Assembly: GCA_037074615.1 (NCBI GenBank)
Contig: CM073518.1
Coordinates: 4,278,001-4,342,000, forward strand
DNA: 64,000 nt
Reading direction: 5' to 3'
From: Leucaena leucocephala
Lineage: Eukaryota; Streptophyta; Magnoliopsida; Fabales; Fabaceae
A program made the translations under genes and the position numbers. The notes under the pieces are model-generated. The model was given only the letters and a program-made list of their open reading frames with translations, searched no databases and was not told the DNA's origin. Positions 10,466-22,655 of the stretch are shown here, in pieces. Numbering within the stretch: position 1 is the stretch's first letter; the number at the start of each line of letters is the position of its first letter.

Positions 10466-12681
10466 ATGGAATATGAGAATTCGGGGAAACTGCTATTGAA
10501 GGAATTGCAGAAACATTTGGGGAAGAAGCAAAAGTTCGAGGACGCTGTCTTCTCTATCAAATCCCTCCTCCAACAAAAATATCCGTCCGCTTCTCCCTCT
10601 CTCCGCAAATTCGTATGCTTACTTTCTCTTTCATTTGCTTTTGTTCTTTTTTTCCTTTTCCGTTTATGTTATTCTATTCGATTTGTATTACTAGTATGTT
10701 CGTCCATTTAATTTTAACACCGTTTCTGTTTTTTGGTTCTTGTTTTTCAAATTCTCTTGTTTTTGTTAGCAATACCTGATTTCCTGTTTGTTTGGATTCA
10801 TTACTATTATTGATGTATATTGGTGAGTAACATGGATACCATTGTTGAAGAATTTAACCGAGTAATCAACTTTGATGTGGGCAGTTTTATATCGCTGTAT
10901 GCCGAGTTGCTACTGTATTGAAGACCAGGTATACCGCACCGGGTTTCTGGAATGCGGGGCTGGGGCTTTTTGAGCTGGCTGAATTGCTTGTTTCTGATCC
11001 ATCTGAGAAGGAACACTTGAAGGGTTGCATTTCTCAGGCGAGGGAAGAGTTGCATCTAGAGGATAATCCCACACAAGCTTCACAACCAGCTCAAAATCCG
11101 GGGAATGGAGGTGATCATCTTCTACATTCTATTAAGATTTGAAATAATTTTTCTTTCCCTGTGACCTGGTATCATGTTTTGTGTGGATTTAGGATATCTT
11201 TTTGTGGGACACCTTACTGTGGATCCAGAGCCACCTCGGCCTCAATCGCTGGTAGAGTCAAACCTCTTGACAACAGCTGCTACGCTATTTGCTGCTGAAT
11301 CATCTCAAAGTTTAGCAGCAGATGACACTTCACGGGAAAATGCTGCAAATATGCTTCAGGATCTTCTGAATAGATTAGAAGATGCCGTGCCACTGGTATT
11401 CATCCCAAATCTTCTCCTCTGTTTCTGTTAACTGTTGATTACTTAGCTCCAATTCTATACTCAGATATCAACGTGGCTTTCAATTTCTAGATTCAGTTTC
11501 CTTCGTCAAATAAATTGTATGTTGTGGGGCTTATTCATTGTTCAGATTTGGAGCTTAAGCAAGCCAAATCATTCTGCCTTGATTTAAGATCAGTGAGAAA
11601 TAATTTATAGATCAACTCGGAAAATAAGTACTTTGAGTTGACTATGAACAGGTTGCCTATCACAGCCCCATAATTCCATTTTACTTGTTCCTGAGTAAGC
11701 CAACCTACACTTGAGATTTGTTCACACAAGTATTTCTTCCAGATTAATTAAGTGACCAACATCAGCGACCTACCTATCTGCTAATTTCATTTTACCCCAT
11801 CCATATTCCATGGTGTTGTTTATTGTCCCCGTCCTTTTAGCGCATTTACGTCAAAGAATAGGTTTAGATATGGTTCCTTATATATTAACTATTAAGTTTT
11901 CAATTAAAAGATAACTTGTGTTCTGTGATTTTCTGATTAAAACATGGCAAGCATATAGTTTAATTAGGGAATTAAACACTTGTCTGTAAAAATCATACAC
12001 TTATCATGTTATTTTTTGAAAAATTTTGACAGTTGCATGTGTCGATCAGAGAACCCAATCAACCTATTACTTAAATCACTTGGTTTGTGTTACCTGTCAG
12101 TGTCCCTATTACTAATGAAAGGCAGTAAGGTAGTTCTATTATTACACTTTTGCATTACTTCATCAAGGGTAAAGATCACTGTAATTTCTCCTTGTTTAGA
12201 TGCTGAGTGATGGTCCAGCACCTCCAAAAGCCCCTCCTGCTAGCAAAGAAGTTGTGGCAAAACTTCCGGTCATTACTCTTACAGAGGAAATCCTGGCTAA
12301 GCTGGGGAAAAATGCAGTGTACAATTTGCAAGGAAAACTTGGCTCTAAATGACAAAATGCAGGAGTTGCCATGCAAGCACACTTTCCACCCACCTTGTCT
12401 AAAGCCATGGCTGGTATATTTGGGAACTTGCCCTGATATGTTGGAAACTATTTGGAAGAACATGCAATTTTTGGTCTCCCTTTTCAAAGCAACATTTTAT
12501 CGTTGTTAAAATGATCGTCTCTATGTTGCAGGAGGAGCATAATTCATGCCCTATTTGTCGGTATGAGCTGCAAACTGATGACCATGGCTATGAGAGCTGG
12601 AAGGAACGTGAGAAGGAATCAGGAGAAGAGAGGAAGGGTGCTGAAAATGCCATTCGTGGGGGTGAATATATGTATGTTTAG
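10466..12681 (+). CDS. AIP2: AIP2-type RING-H2 E3 ubiquitin ligase, with a 2-bp frameshift in the RING
   Basis: Orthologue of Arabidopsis AIP2 (ABI3-interacting protein 2), an E3 ligase that ubiquitinates the abscisic-acid transcription factor ABI3. Exons: 10466-10612, 10885-11110, 11193-11395, 12200-12413 and 12532-12681. Conserved blocks are RVATVLKTRYTAPGFW, GYLFVGHLTVD, APPASKEVVAKLPVI, NDKMQELPCKHTFHPPCLKP and EEHNSCPICRYEL, ending in RGGEYMYV. The RING-H2 ligands after the first pair are all present. Odd point: exon 4 is in frame up to AKLGKNAV, then gcagtgt|acaatttgc lacks two bases compared with AV-C-T-I-C. The frame shifts at 12320 and meets TGA at 12350-12352, removing the first RING cysteine. 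The next base restores the correct RING frame, so the lesion is exactly one lost dinucleotide, as in gtgtgt to gtgt. It is either a young pseudogene or allele, or an assembly error. Confidence 0.9.
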
Positions 12682-13796
12682 ATGGTTATCTATTCCATGT
12701 ATGATCAGCAATTTTTATGAACTGCTACATGTGAATTGTTCATTATTGAAGATAGAGTCACACCCTTTCAAGTTTCTCAGGTGTCTACTCATGTTGGCTG
12801 TTTCTTGATATTGTGTCCATTTAACTGTATTCCGACTGGATACCAATGCCTTATACCGAAGTTGATAGAGGCATTAACTTGAATGTCTCTTTTAAACTGA
12901 ACCCACTTTGTCTTGAACATACCAATTAGTCCTCAAAGAAAATAAGACGCCAAAATAATTTTAATAATTAAAAAAATTCTACACCCATGATAACCTGACT
13001 GACTATGCCGCAGCATGGGCGTTTCTTTTGTTTATAGCTGATAGATGGTTATCCTCTTTCGTTTAAGATTTGGTTGCGTTAGATTACGACTTCTCAGAAT
13101 AATAATTTCCAATTTATAATTCGTAGAACATGGCTAAGTCAAATAGGAATCAAGGATGCTGACAACAAAAAATAACAAGGAATCAAGTATCAAATATTCT
13201 AATAATGACGACACAAGTTCGGGCACATCTCAGATGAACAACTATACTTATGAATAAAATTACTCGTTTTCTCAGAATAATGGAAATCCCCGTGGGGGAA
13301 AATACAAGCACAATCCTTCATAGAACAAACGTGTTAATTTGATGTACCTAGGGCCATCTTTATACAAACAAGCAACTTTGAAGTGTAGCTGATCCGACGA
13401 TAAATTCCACCCCATCAAATCCAGCGACGCTGCCTTCTCAAAACAAACATTGCCTCAATAAAGAATAATTTCAATCTAATAAAGACAACCGCAGTCTTTA
13501 AGCTCGGTACTAAAGAAGATACAAACCGCAACAACTTAAATTGCCAAATGGCAACCATTCTTGACATCCACGTTCACATTGCTTGAGAAAAATACTAAAG
13601 CAGTTCCCAATTGACCAACTTGAGTGTGCAAGGTGATTATATAAAATTGGATGCTCTCTATGTCTCCTCAGAAACCGAAGTGATCAGGCCTGCATGACAA
13701 TCCTGTTCACAGATAGCAAATCACACACTTTTCTGTGAATACCAGAAAATGAACCATTAGCCAACAGGAACCTTTATCCTAATATTGGAGTATCGA
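12682..13796. other. Spacer between convergent AIP2 and ALKBH9B genes
   Basis: Contains the 3' UTRs of two convergent genes. There are no ORFs with coding character and no clear repeats. Confidence 0.5.
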
Positions 13797-16700
13797 TCAA
13801 CCACCCATCCTTCCTCTACTCTGCCTGTCTGAAGATCTTTGTACCCTTTGAGTAAATTCATGAGGCTCCAAATTTCTATCCCTTCCAATCGCCGGTCCCA
13901 TTGCATCATTCCTACGACCTCTTTGGTTCTGTCTCCTCATATGACGGTTAGGTCTGGATCCATTTGACCTCTTTTCCTCAAAGACCAACGGCTGGATCCC
14001 CTGCAGACCAGGCTCTGGAACATATCCTATAGGCCGTTTGGAAACATCCATCCTTCTAAATGTGATAGATATCCTAATAGATATTGGAAGAAAATTGAAT
14101 GAGTCAGTCAGATCAACATCAGAATCATATAGGGGGAGCAGTGGGAGAAATACAATGGCATTAAGTACCTCCTTGAAGAAACTGCAGGCACACAATGCTT
14201 AGCTACATCAGCTCCATTTCCATTCAACACAAGTACAGATCTAGAAAGAAAATGCTACTATAAGATTTTTCACTTCTCCGTTGTAGTCATTAGTTGATTG
14301 AACAATCAATGCAAAATCTCTTGCCAAGTTAATATAATTGGAAAATTAATTATATAAAGTACAAGAAATAAATACAGACTTAATACTTACCCCACAGGCA
14401 GGGGAATGGCAACTGAACCATCAAATTCCCCAGCACCTACAACCTTTAAGTTGGATCCAAAGACTATATTGCACTCACTAAGAAATGATACCGTGCAAAA
14501 TGGTCGAACAAAATCATGATTGTCTATGTGTGGAGGTATACAGTCGCCTTCTTCATAAATATTAACAATGCCACTATCTGGCACACAAGTAGGAGGAAGT
14601 ACATGCCACCTGATCAGCCTTCGGATGATGACCTTGAAAAGGTCAGGAATAGGGTCTACCATCACATTCTGAAGAATGCCAGGTGGGTTACCATCTTTAT
14701 CCTGTAAGCAGAATGTGAGAAAGTAAGAGTTCCATCCCCCTATCAAACTCCTCAGCGATCATAATGGGACTACTCAGGTACTAAAATCACTCTATTTCCC
14801 AATAAAAGAACACGCGTAAAAGATTTGTAAAGGAGGCATAAGAAATAGACTAACTGTTGCATAATTGTAACAGCACCCAAATTGGATAGTTTGGCGTCCC
14901 TTGCCTCTCATCCACTTTTGAGGAGCTGTGTATGTCCGTTCTGCAAGAGTTTAAAAGAATGAACAACATATAGTGACTAGTCCCTCAGCAATAATACCTC
15001 CCGTTATACTTAACTAATAATCAATGCAGTATAGACCACTGGGGAAAAAGAGAATTGCTTTTCTTTTCAGTCTTCTGGATGGTAGTTGGCACAGGCAACC
15101 CGTGATCCAAAAACTCAATATATCCATAACTCCAAACAAAGGATCATTGATTAGTTTCAAACTCATTGACCACGCTAAGTTGTTGGGACCCCTAAAATTC
15201 CAGAAAAAAGAATTACATCTACATGATTTACTACTTATCATTGAGATAACAGATATTATCTACAACTGAATTATATCCCGGTTTCTTCGCCATTCTTTAC
15301 CTCAGTCTGAGTACATATTTCAATAATCAGCATTTTCCTCTCATGACATAATTATCAGATAGCAATTATGGAGTTTTTACTTTAGTTATACCTAGAAAAG
15401 ACTGCAAAAGATACATTCATAGGACAAGGAATGTATTTTGACAAGATCCACACTCCTTTACAATAACAAAATTATTCCCCAAAACGTATAAATATTTAGC
15501 CTAATTCAGGATTCATAACCACTCCAATCTTAGAGTACAAAAGTGTGATCTTTACACCTTAAATGAACATGTCAGTTCACCTCCCAGAAATACCTTTACG
15601 AACCAACTAAGTCCTACCAGAATCTCGAGGAAACTTAAGTCCTTATTTGTGATTTTTTTGTGATGTCATGTTCATGAATTGCTTTCTCGTGAACTTATAG
15701 GATCTGAGCCAATTAGTAGTAGAATAATAATCATGCCACAGACATGACAATAGAATAAAAGGCAAAACCAAATAAGGATGCTGTTAATAATATGCAGTCT
15801 TAAACACATCACTACTAATAATATACAATGGGAAATGCTATGATGATAGATCATCGAATTCATGCAAGTACTTTTAGTCATCTAATAGCATTTCGTTCTT
15901 TCTTTGTTTTTACCCTGTGAAAGTCATCTGATAGTTAATCTGCATAATCTTCTACTCAGCCACTGCGCAGTATAACACTAATAGCGATTTGATTATACCC
16001 TACAATTTAACATTAAACAAGTTGAAAACCACAGACTATAAAGTTTCAAATATGTTAGAAGACAAGAGAAGTGATTGCAATTAATCTTGTAATGCATCCA
16101 TTCGTTTCCTTTCACCTATTTAAAATCAGATGATAAAGGCAGCAGTAATTCCTGCACTAGAAGACAACCGAATATAGGGAAGTCCTTCTGTGTCAATTTA
16201 GAATACAAAACCAAAACTATCGCCAGGAGAAGAACAATATAGCTGGTACATTCAAATCAAGGCCTTGTCATCCATATTGAAATTGGCTTTCTGCTATTGC
16301 TGTTTTTTAACAGTAACCTGTGTAACTAACGCTAATTGTTCAATTAAACAGTTATCTACGCACTACAACTTTTAGACAACATTATTACCATAAATTTTAT
16401 TAACTCATGCTAACAAAATAAACAGTGCAATGTACTAGCATGGTGAGACAACAAACCTTTCAGTTCTCCCTTTCTTCCCATCTCTTGCAGCGAAGCAACA
16501 TAATTAACTATCCTTTTCTGTTCCGCAGCACTAAAAATACCAGTATGGAGTTCAAGCCCTTCAAGGATGTTGACAAGTTTTCCATTAACCCTCTCAAAGC
16601 ACATGTAGTCTTTCTCACGCCGGACATTCATGAACCTAATGTACTCTCGCTGCTCCCAAGACAACTTAGGCTTCTCGGGAACCTTTGTTATCGTTCCATC

Positions 16701-17420
16701 CGAAGGACTTGCAATAGACGGCAGCTTGTCATGCTCTTCTTCACCAAATTCATCCTCCTGCGCCATGTCCGCCCAAGACATACGAGGGCTCGGGGTCTCC
16801 AATAGAGGAGATTCATAATTGACTTCACTTATAGATATTTCAGTCACCGGTTCAGACAACCCAGATGCTTCACCCGAATAACTTGCTGCTGCCCCATCTT
16901 TCCAACTCCCAAGAGAATTGGTATCACAATTATCGTCATGATTGTCACACGTCTCATGCGATTTCATATTATTAGCAACAGAAGCATTCGAATCGTCGTC
17001 AAATTGCTCTCTTGGAGCATCACCATGAGACTCTACAAGATTACAAGAGGAGACATGTTCCTATCAGTAAACTATCAACTCTTTATAGCGTATGCAGCAT
17101 ATAATTACCAAAGAAATAACAAGCAAAGAATATGCCAAGATTCATAATTGCGTCTCAGTTATTCCTCTCGAATATGACAACCCCCCCCCCCCCAACGAGA
17201 AGAGACCAAAGAGACGATACAAAACGAAAAAGAAAAAGTAACGCAGCTTACCAGGGTCAATGGAACGGATGCGATCTGAAAGAATTACAGAGCAGTGACG
17301 GCAGAGATCTTTGGAGAGGAAGGGAAGCCAGGTTGAGAAGAACTCGGAGGCGATTCGGAGCTCAGAAGGCTGATAATTGTTAAGGAATGGGTCGTCAGAT
17401 TTGGAACGCTGCCCGTCCAT
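13797..17420 (-). CDS. ALKBH9B: RNA demethylase ALKBH9B-like (AlkB-family Fe(II)/2-oxoglutarate dioxygenase)
   Basis: Oxidises N6-methyladenosine in RNA, using Fe(II), O2 and 2-oxoglutarate. Six exons on the minus strand: 17252-17420, 16457-17032, 14855-14940, 14391-14701, 14169-14240 and 13797-14073. All borders are GT-AG and phases join, giving 496 residues, close to Arabidopsis ALKBH9B. The N-terminal half is acidic and low-complexity. The AlkB core carries RMSWADMAQEDEFGEEE, RTYTAPQKWMRGKGRQTIQF, the Fe(II) HxD motif in PPHIDNHDF, the third iron ligand in VAKHCVPAV, and the 2-oxoglutarate arginines in RRISITFRRMD. The C-terminus is Arg/Gly-rich (RRQNQRGRR, QSRGRMGG), a likely RNA-binding tail. 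Start at ATG 17420: it opens exon 1 and the next in-frame Met is far downstream. The family assignment is firm. ALKBH9B rather than 9A, 9C or 10B is chosen from the CYNYATDKDGNPPGI and FLSECNIVFGSNLKV blocks. Confidence 0.93.
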
Positions 17421-18565
17421 GGGCGAGTCGACTCAGGTGCCGGTACCGGATTCCGCTCCTGGTCTGCCTGCGAAACAGTGGAAAGAACGACTACCGCGCC
17501 CAAATCCCTCCGTTTTCCAGTTCCAGTTCTATACTTTTTCTAGTTAATTCTAATTGATGTTTGGCTATATATATATATGGAGTTGGGGGGTTTTCCCCCA
17601 TCGAAGTTATCCTCCTCTTTTCAGGATTCCTTTGGTACACTACAAAGCTTCCACAAATTAAACAACGGCCCTACTAGCCACTACTACCTAGTAGTACCTC
17701 TAGTCTTAATCGGCTCTTTTTTTATTATATATCTTTGTAACAGTGCAATGAGGTTGAGTCGGTGAGATGAGATGACCATTTCATCACAATCAATATTAAT
17801 AGTTAATTGTATAAAAAAAACATATTAATAGTTAATATGAGGTATAAATTTAATATCTTAATATAAGAAATTACACCATGCATGATAGCTCATGATTAGA
17901 TTATATTTAATTTTTATAAAATAATCATAATCAGAATCATGCACCCTAGGACATAGGTTATCAAACGTCTTCCTTAGAATACACGAATCATCAATAGATA
18001 CTGAATTAACTGTTGATATTAGGGTTAGTCAGAATTGATTGTGCGATTAGATGGGAGTTTTTCACTATGGTTAGGGTTGATTTAGAGTAATTTGGATTAC
18101 ACATTTAATATAGTTTCCTACTCTATTGAATAAATTCAGTTTACTATTCAGTGTAATTTCTTATTATATTTAAATTGATTCTTGGTTATTTAAATTACAT
18201 ATTTAAATATTTTTGGTATTGATGTGTAAATAACTCTGCAGATGACAAATATATTGATTGGAAAACAGCACGTACTAAAAGATATAAAGAGCCATACGCA
18301 AGTTTTATCTAAAATTAAAATAGCCAAAACAAACACATCGTGGCAAAATCTTCAGCATGTGTGGGTGTGTTTGTCTAATACAAACCATGGACATTCGTAA
18401 TGTTTTTTTTTTGGCGACAAGGAAATTCGTAATTACCACCCTTCCATCCCGTCACAAAACAAAATATGAGGAAAATATGAAAATAGATTAACATATATTT
18501 TCTGGACTGCGTTTTCAAACATTCAAACTAGTTCACTATTCACTAGCCAGTGGTCTCACACGGTC
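17421..18565. other. Divergent promoter region (ALKBH9B and DUF1350 locus)
   Basis: About 1.1 kb between two divergent genes. It has a short AT run (17565-17577) and a very AT-rich centre (17800-18260). A run of 13 C at 17181-17193 lies just inside ALKBH9B intron 1. Nothing else is recognised. Confidence 0.45.
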
Positions 18566-20680
18566 ATGGAGCTAGCCATCTCCTCTTCCTCCGCCGCAGG
18601 GTCAGATATCAGATGCATATTCTCTCCGAAGAAGACCAAGAATCCACCGAGCTCTAGTAAATTAAGATATCCGCATGGTATTTAGGATAAATACTCACAC
18701 TTCCACACCCCGTCCAATACCCCGACTCCTAAAATGGTGGCATCGGCGACAAAGATGGTTTCCACTGTGTATAGAGGCAGAGACAGCAATATCAGATTCA
18801 ATAACAAGATTCTGAAGCTCGATTCCTGTTTGGTGATTCCGTACACACCTAATCGTGGCAAGCCTCGCGCTATTATCAAATTCTTGGGCGGTCCTTTCAT
18901 TGGTGCTGTTCCAGAAGTAACCTACGGGTATATTCTTTTGCCCATTAATGCCGTTATTTAATCGAGTATCTGGCAAAGGAAGGTTTCCTTGTTGTTTTGG
19001 TGCCTTATAATGTGACATTTGACCATGCACAAGCAACCAAACAAGTACATGAAAGGTTCCAGGCTTGCTTGGATACAATCCTGACTTCTGGTTTGCCTGA
19101 AGCCAATTTGTCACCTGCCGAGCTCGGAGACCTTCCGTTTTTCTCTGTTGGCCACAGGTAAGCGAGGGAGTTATTGAGCAACAATCTTATTGGAATCTGT
19201 GGCAAGAAAATAATTTAATCCTTGTCTTGAATCTGTAGCAATGGTTCGCTTCTTCAGCTACTCATTGGAAGCTATTTTTCTGAGAAGATACCCAAGAAGT
19301 TTTCCCCCTCTTCTGCAGCACTAAGAGCACATTTTATCTCCTTTTATGAAAATGATTTCCATTCTTCGTCTGAAAATAGTGTATGTTTTATTTTGTGGAA
19401 GCATAGCGCAAATTGTGAAATTTTATCTACTTCAAAATAACTTATATAGAGTTAATAGCAATTCAAGGAGTGTGACGAAAAGGTATATGTCATTTAAGGA
19501 AGGCTAATGTCATAAAATCTCATACAACAACAGGCCAGCTACAGAGTCAGTTCCTTACTTTGAGCAGGTATTAACACCAATACTTATTGAATGCTGAATT
19601 TACCAAAGAGTTTTTGTATGCTACGTTTATAACGAATTATTGCTGTTGTAATGAATTAGTTCTGTTGAATGTTAGATAATTGTAGGTGATTGGTTTACAA
19701 GACATAAACTCTGTCTACGTCATTAAACATAAATAAAATTCTGTTCCTAGATTCACATCTGTCTTCTGAACTGTTTTCTTTAGAAATATTTCTTGGTTTG
19801 GACTGGCTTCTGAGATTCTGCTATTTTCCTTGAGATTTTACACAATTTGTTTTACTAAGATTTGTTTGACTTTCAGAAATTATTTTCTATCTATTCCATC
19901 TGTCTTTTCTAATGTCATATATGAACATTGACTTGTAAATTCAGTACATCTAATTTCCCATTTGAAGACCGACAAGTGTAACATTTGTGCTCATCATAAA
20001 GTTCAGTTAACATACCAAGAACTTACAAGCAATCTGGATAGAATATATAGTTGGTCAAGGACAATCGATGATGTCGATAATGGTAATGGAGTTGATAGTT
20101 TCCCTATATATACCCTGTTCCGTACCGTACAGCATTAGATGTACTGGACTGAATTGCTTCATGCACTCACTTCATATGGCTGTTTGATAGAGAAGCTCTG
20201 GTCCAAAGGCCTTCTAATGTTCAAAATCAGATTTATGATAAAATTGGGCTTTTTTAATGTTGAGTTGCTTGTCTAAATTGTACTCTGAAGGTTTGCTTGA
20301 ACTGTTCGGCAGTTGGGTCCTGTAGTCAGTCGGATGATGCCGGCCGTGGAATCAACTCCTGTATATGCAATGGCTAGAAATGCCACAGGTAGCTCCTGTA
20401 GCTTGCTTATGATGGTTTGCATTGCAGATATATAGTGTATTTGTGTAAGCTTTATAATTCTCAACTTGAAAGCTTATATCTTACTCCTTTGAGGACTAAA
20501 ATCTAACACCAGGAAAAACCCTCTTTACCTGGTTTGACAAAAAGTATATACTATACGCATTACCTTTTTTTTTTTTTTTGGTGATACTATACGCATAACC
20601 TTTATTACCTTATGATCCCACTAATTTATCATTTTACTACTCAGTACTCACTGAAGGTAAACCCAAAAGTCATTCTTCAT

Positions 20681-20704
20681 ATATATATATATATATATAT
20701 ATAT
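20681..20704. repeat. (AT)n microsatellite in a DUF1350 intron
   Basis: A run of alternating a/t of about 24 bases. Confidence 0.9.
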
Positions 20705-20734
20705 GCTCAACGTTATTTTACTTATTCCGTGAAT

Positions 20735-20950
20735 CGGAAGCGGGGCACCGCCCCTCTTTTTGGACCCAAGGCTCGCTCTGCGGGCCGATCCAGGCGGAAG
20801 ACATTGTTAGGTGGGGAGTTTGGCTGGGGCGGCGCCTTGCCCGGACTTGCCACCACCTTGCCCATACATGGAACAAGCTTCCCCGAGTATTGCACCACCT
20901 TGCCCGAGCTTGCCACCATCTTGCCAACACTTGCCCGAATATGCTCAAAA
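20735..20950. repeat. GC-rich patch with diverged cttgccacc/cttgcccga repeats
   Basis: An unusually GC-rich island inside an AT-rich intron. Its second half repeats a short unit related to cttgcccgagcttgccacc at least four times (20837-20945). The long frame through it is a by-product of the repeat, not a gene. Its source is unknown. Confidence 0.6.
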
Positions 20951-21766
20951 GTCATTTTACCAGGTCAAGTCATTCCATCTCCCAGTTCCTTGGTTAGGAC
21001 AAAAGTCATCAGCACTACGTTAAACCCAAAATTGTTGTCCATCTTTTGTAATAATTTGGTGCCTATATATACGCATGTGTATTGGACTTGTGTATGTTTC
21101 ATAATTGTACTTGTCACGCTCGACATATATGCAGGGGATCCATGGAAGACAATGATGAATGCTGTTGGATCAATCGTGCAGGAAACTGAGCGGGAGGTTC
21201 TAACTTCATTGTCCAAATTTGTTGATCAGTTGCCGTCAGTAATGAGTGAGGCGTGTGAGATCATGTTCATGTTGTGCTATTGATTTCAATGCCTACACCT
21301 GTTTTTTATGTACTGTCCACACACACTCATAGAATACTGCTGCCATCCTTGATGAGTTCATTCTAGATATAGTTATGCTTTTTTGTGGATGCTTATAATT
21401 CCCATATAGAAATAAATGATGACAGCCAATTTGATGTTGATTTATAAACATATTTGGAGTTTCAACTTGAGCATGGCTATATATCTCTGTCAGGTAACGC
21501 AAGGGGTATCAGAGTTTAAGCCATCTCCATCTGAAAATCGTGATCGCTTCAAGTGTTCATACAATGTTGAACACACACTGCTGGTTCGTGTGTTGCCTAC
21601 ATTTTAGGACATTGTTAAAGGTTAATGTCATTTACAAGATATTTGACTTGTATCTATTAATCGCTCCAGGTGAAATTCAGTTCTGACACAATTGATGGGA
21701 CAGATATACTTGAAGAACCATTGAGGCCCCGTGAGGATTCTCTGGGTGGTACACTAGAAAAAGTAC

Positions 21767-22205
21767 GGAAGCAGATCCGCTCACCGACTTCTTCCTCCTC
21801 ATCCCTCAATGTTATGTGTTGCTTCACATTTGCCTTGTCTTCTTCTCTCTTCTTTTAGTTACCCAAACTTAAAAGAAATAAAAAAAAACATAGAAAGACT
21901 TTTTTTTTAAAAAAGGTCTTCTTAAATTTTCTTTTTTTAACAATTTGGGCAGCGGAGAGAAGAAGACTTTTTAAAAAAAAACTGTTTTTTAAAACGCACT
22001 TTTTAAAAAAAAAAAAGTCTTTAAAAAGTGTTTTTAAGAAAATACACTTTTTAAAAAAAATTAAAAACACTTTTTCTAAAAAAAGTATTTATTTATTTAT
22101 TTTAAAAAAAATTAATTTGGGTAATAGAGAGAAGAGGGAAGGAAAGATGGTAAAGGTGAAGAAATGGGTGATTATGAGGGAGAAGCTGCGAGAGGATCTG
22201 GATCC
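21767..22205. mobile_element. Fold-back non-autonomous element, copy 1 (Mutator-like, 9-bp target duplication), inside a DUF1350 exon
   Basis: 439 bp. The left arm (gcagatccgctcacc...ctcctcatccctca...ttacccaaactt) and right arm (aatttgggtaatagagagaag...gaggatctggatcc) are long imperfect inverted repeats around an A/T-run core, so the element can fold back. The 9-mer aaaaagtac sits at 21758-21766 and again at 22206-22214. Reading across the two copies as one restores the DUF1350 frame (LEKV then QLSGNHITPC), which shows the element entered coding sequence. The 9-bp duplication points to the Mutator superfamily. Confidence 0.9.
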
Positions 22206-22284
22206 AAAAAGTACAATTAAGTGGTAACCACATCACACCCTGCATACACGTAAAAGTTCGTTATGCCCTCTTCCCAGTACAATT

Positions 22285-22458
22285 TTTTTTTCCATATCCG
22301 GTTAAAGCTTTATCATTATATCCGGATTCGACCCGCGTCGCGCACCTGGCTATAGCAAGTAAGTCTCCTAACGAAAATTTTCTGTATATGCCAAGGCTCG
22401 AACTCGAGACCTCGCTTAAATGATATCAAGTCGCTTACCACTTGGATCAACTCGAGTT
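22285..22458 (-). mobile_element. tRNA-derived SINE, copy 2
   Basis: Minus-strand copy of the 9471 element: T-run at left (22283-22291), body (cgacccgcgtcgcgcacctgg), B-box complement (aaggctcgaactcgag) and A-box complement (ttaccacttggatcaa). Flanked by gtacaatt at 22277-22284 and 22459-22466, a likely 8-bp target duplication. It lies in the last part of the DUF1350 locus, antisense to it. Confidence 0.85.
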
Positions 22459-22466
22459 GTACAATT

Positions 22467-22655
22467 ACTTTTTGTTGCCCACCCGGTTCACCGGAGTTTT
22501 GCCCCGACTATATCCGGATCTGACTCGCGTCACGCACCTGGCTATGGTGGGTGAGTCTCCCAACGAGAATTTTCTGTGTACGCCAAGGCTCGAACTCGAG
22601 ACCTCGCTTAAGCGATACCGAGACGCTTACCACTCGGATCAATCCTCCTTAATTT
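22467..22655 (-). mobile_element. tRNA-derived SINE, copy 3
   Basis: A second minus-strand copy directly after copy 2: T-rich tail (actttttgttg), body starting cccacccggttcaccgg, B-box complement aaggctcgaactcgag, and A-box complement ttaccactcggatcaa. It is closer in sequence to copy 1 than copy 2 is. The 8-mer ttgtacaa occurs at 22457-22464 and 22656-22663 and may mark its insertion next to copy 2. Confidence 0.83.

Noticed and set aside
17181..17193. Structural significance of poly-C/poly-G runs (also 26869-26879 and 55766-55780)
   Set aside because: Plain homopolymers, prone to sequencing length error; no associated motif.
20612..21283. A 223-codon protein gene
   Set aside because: The frame runs through an (AT)n run, the GC-rich repeat patch and a DUF1350 exon. 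It does not correspond to a conserved protein outside that exon.
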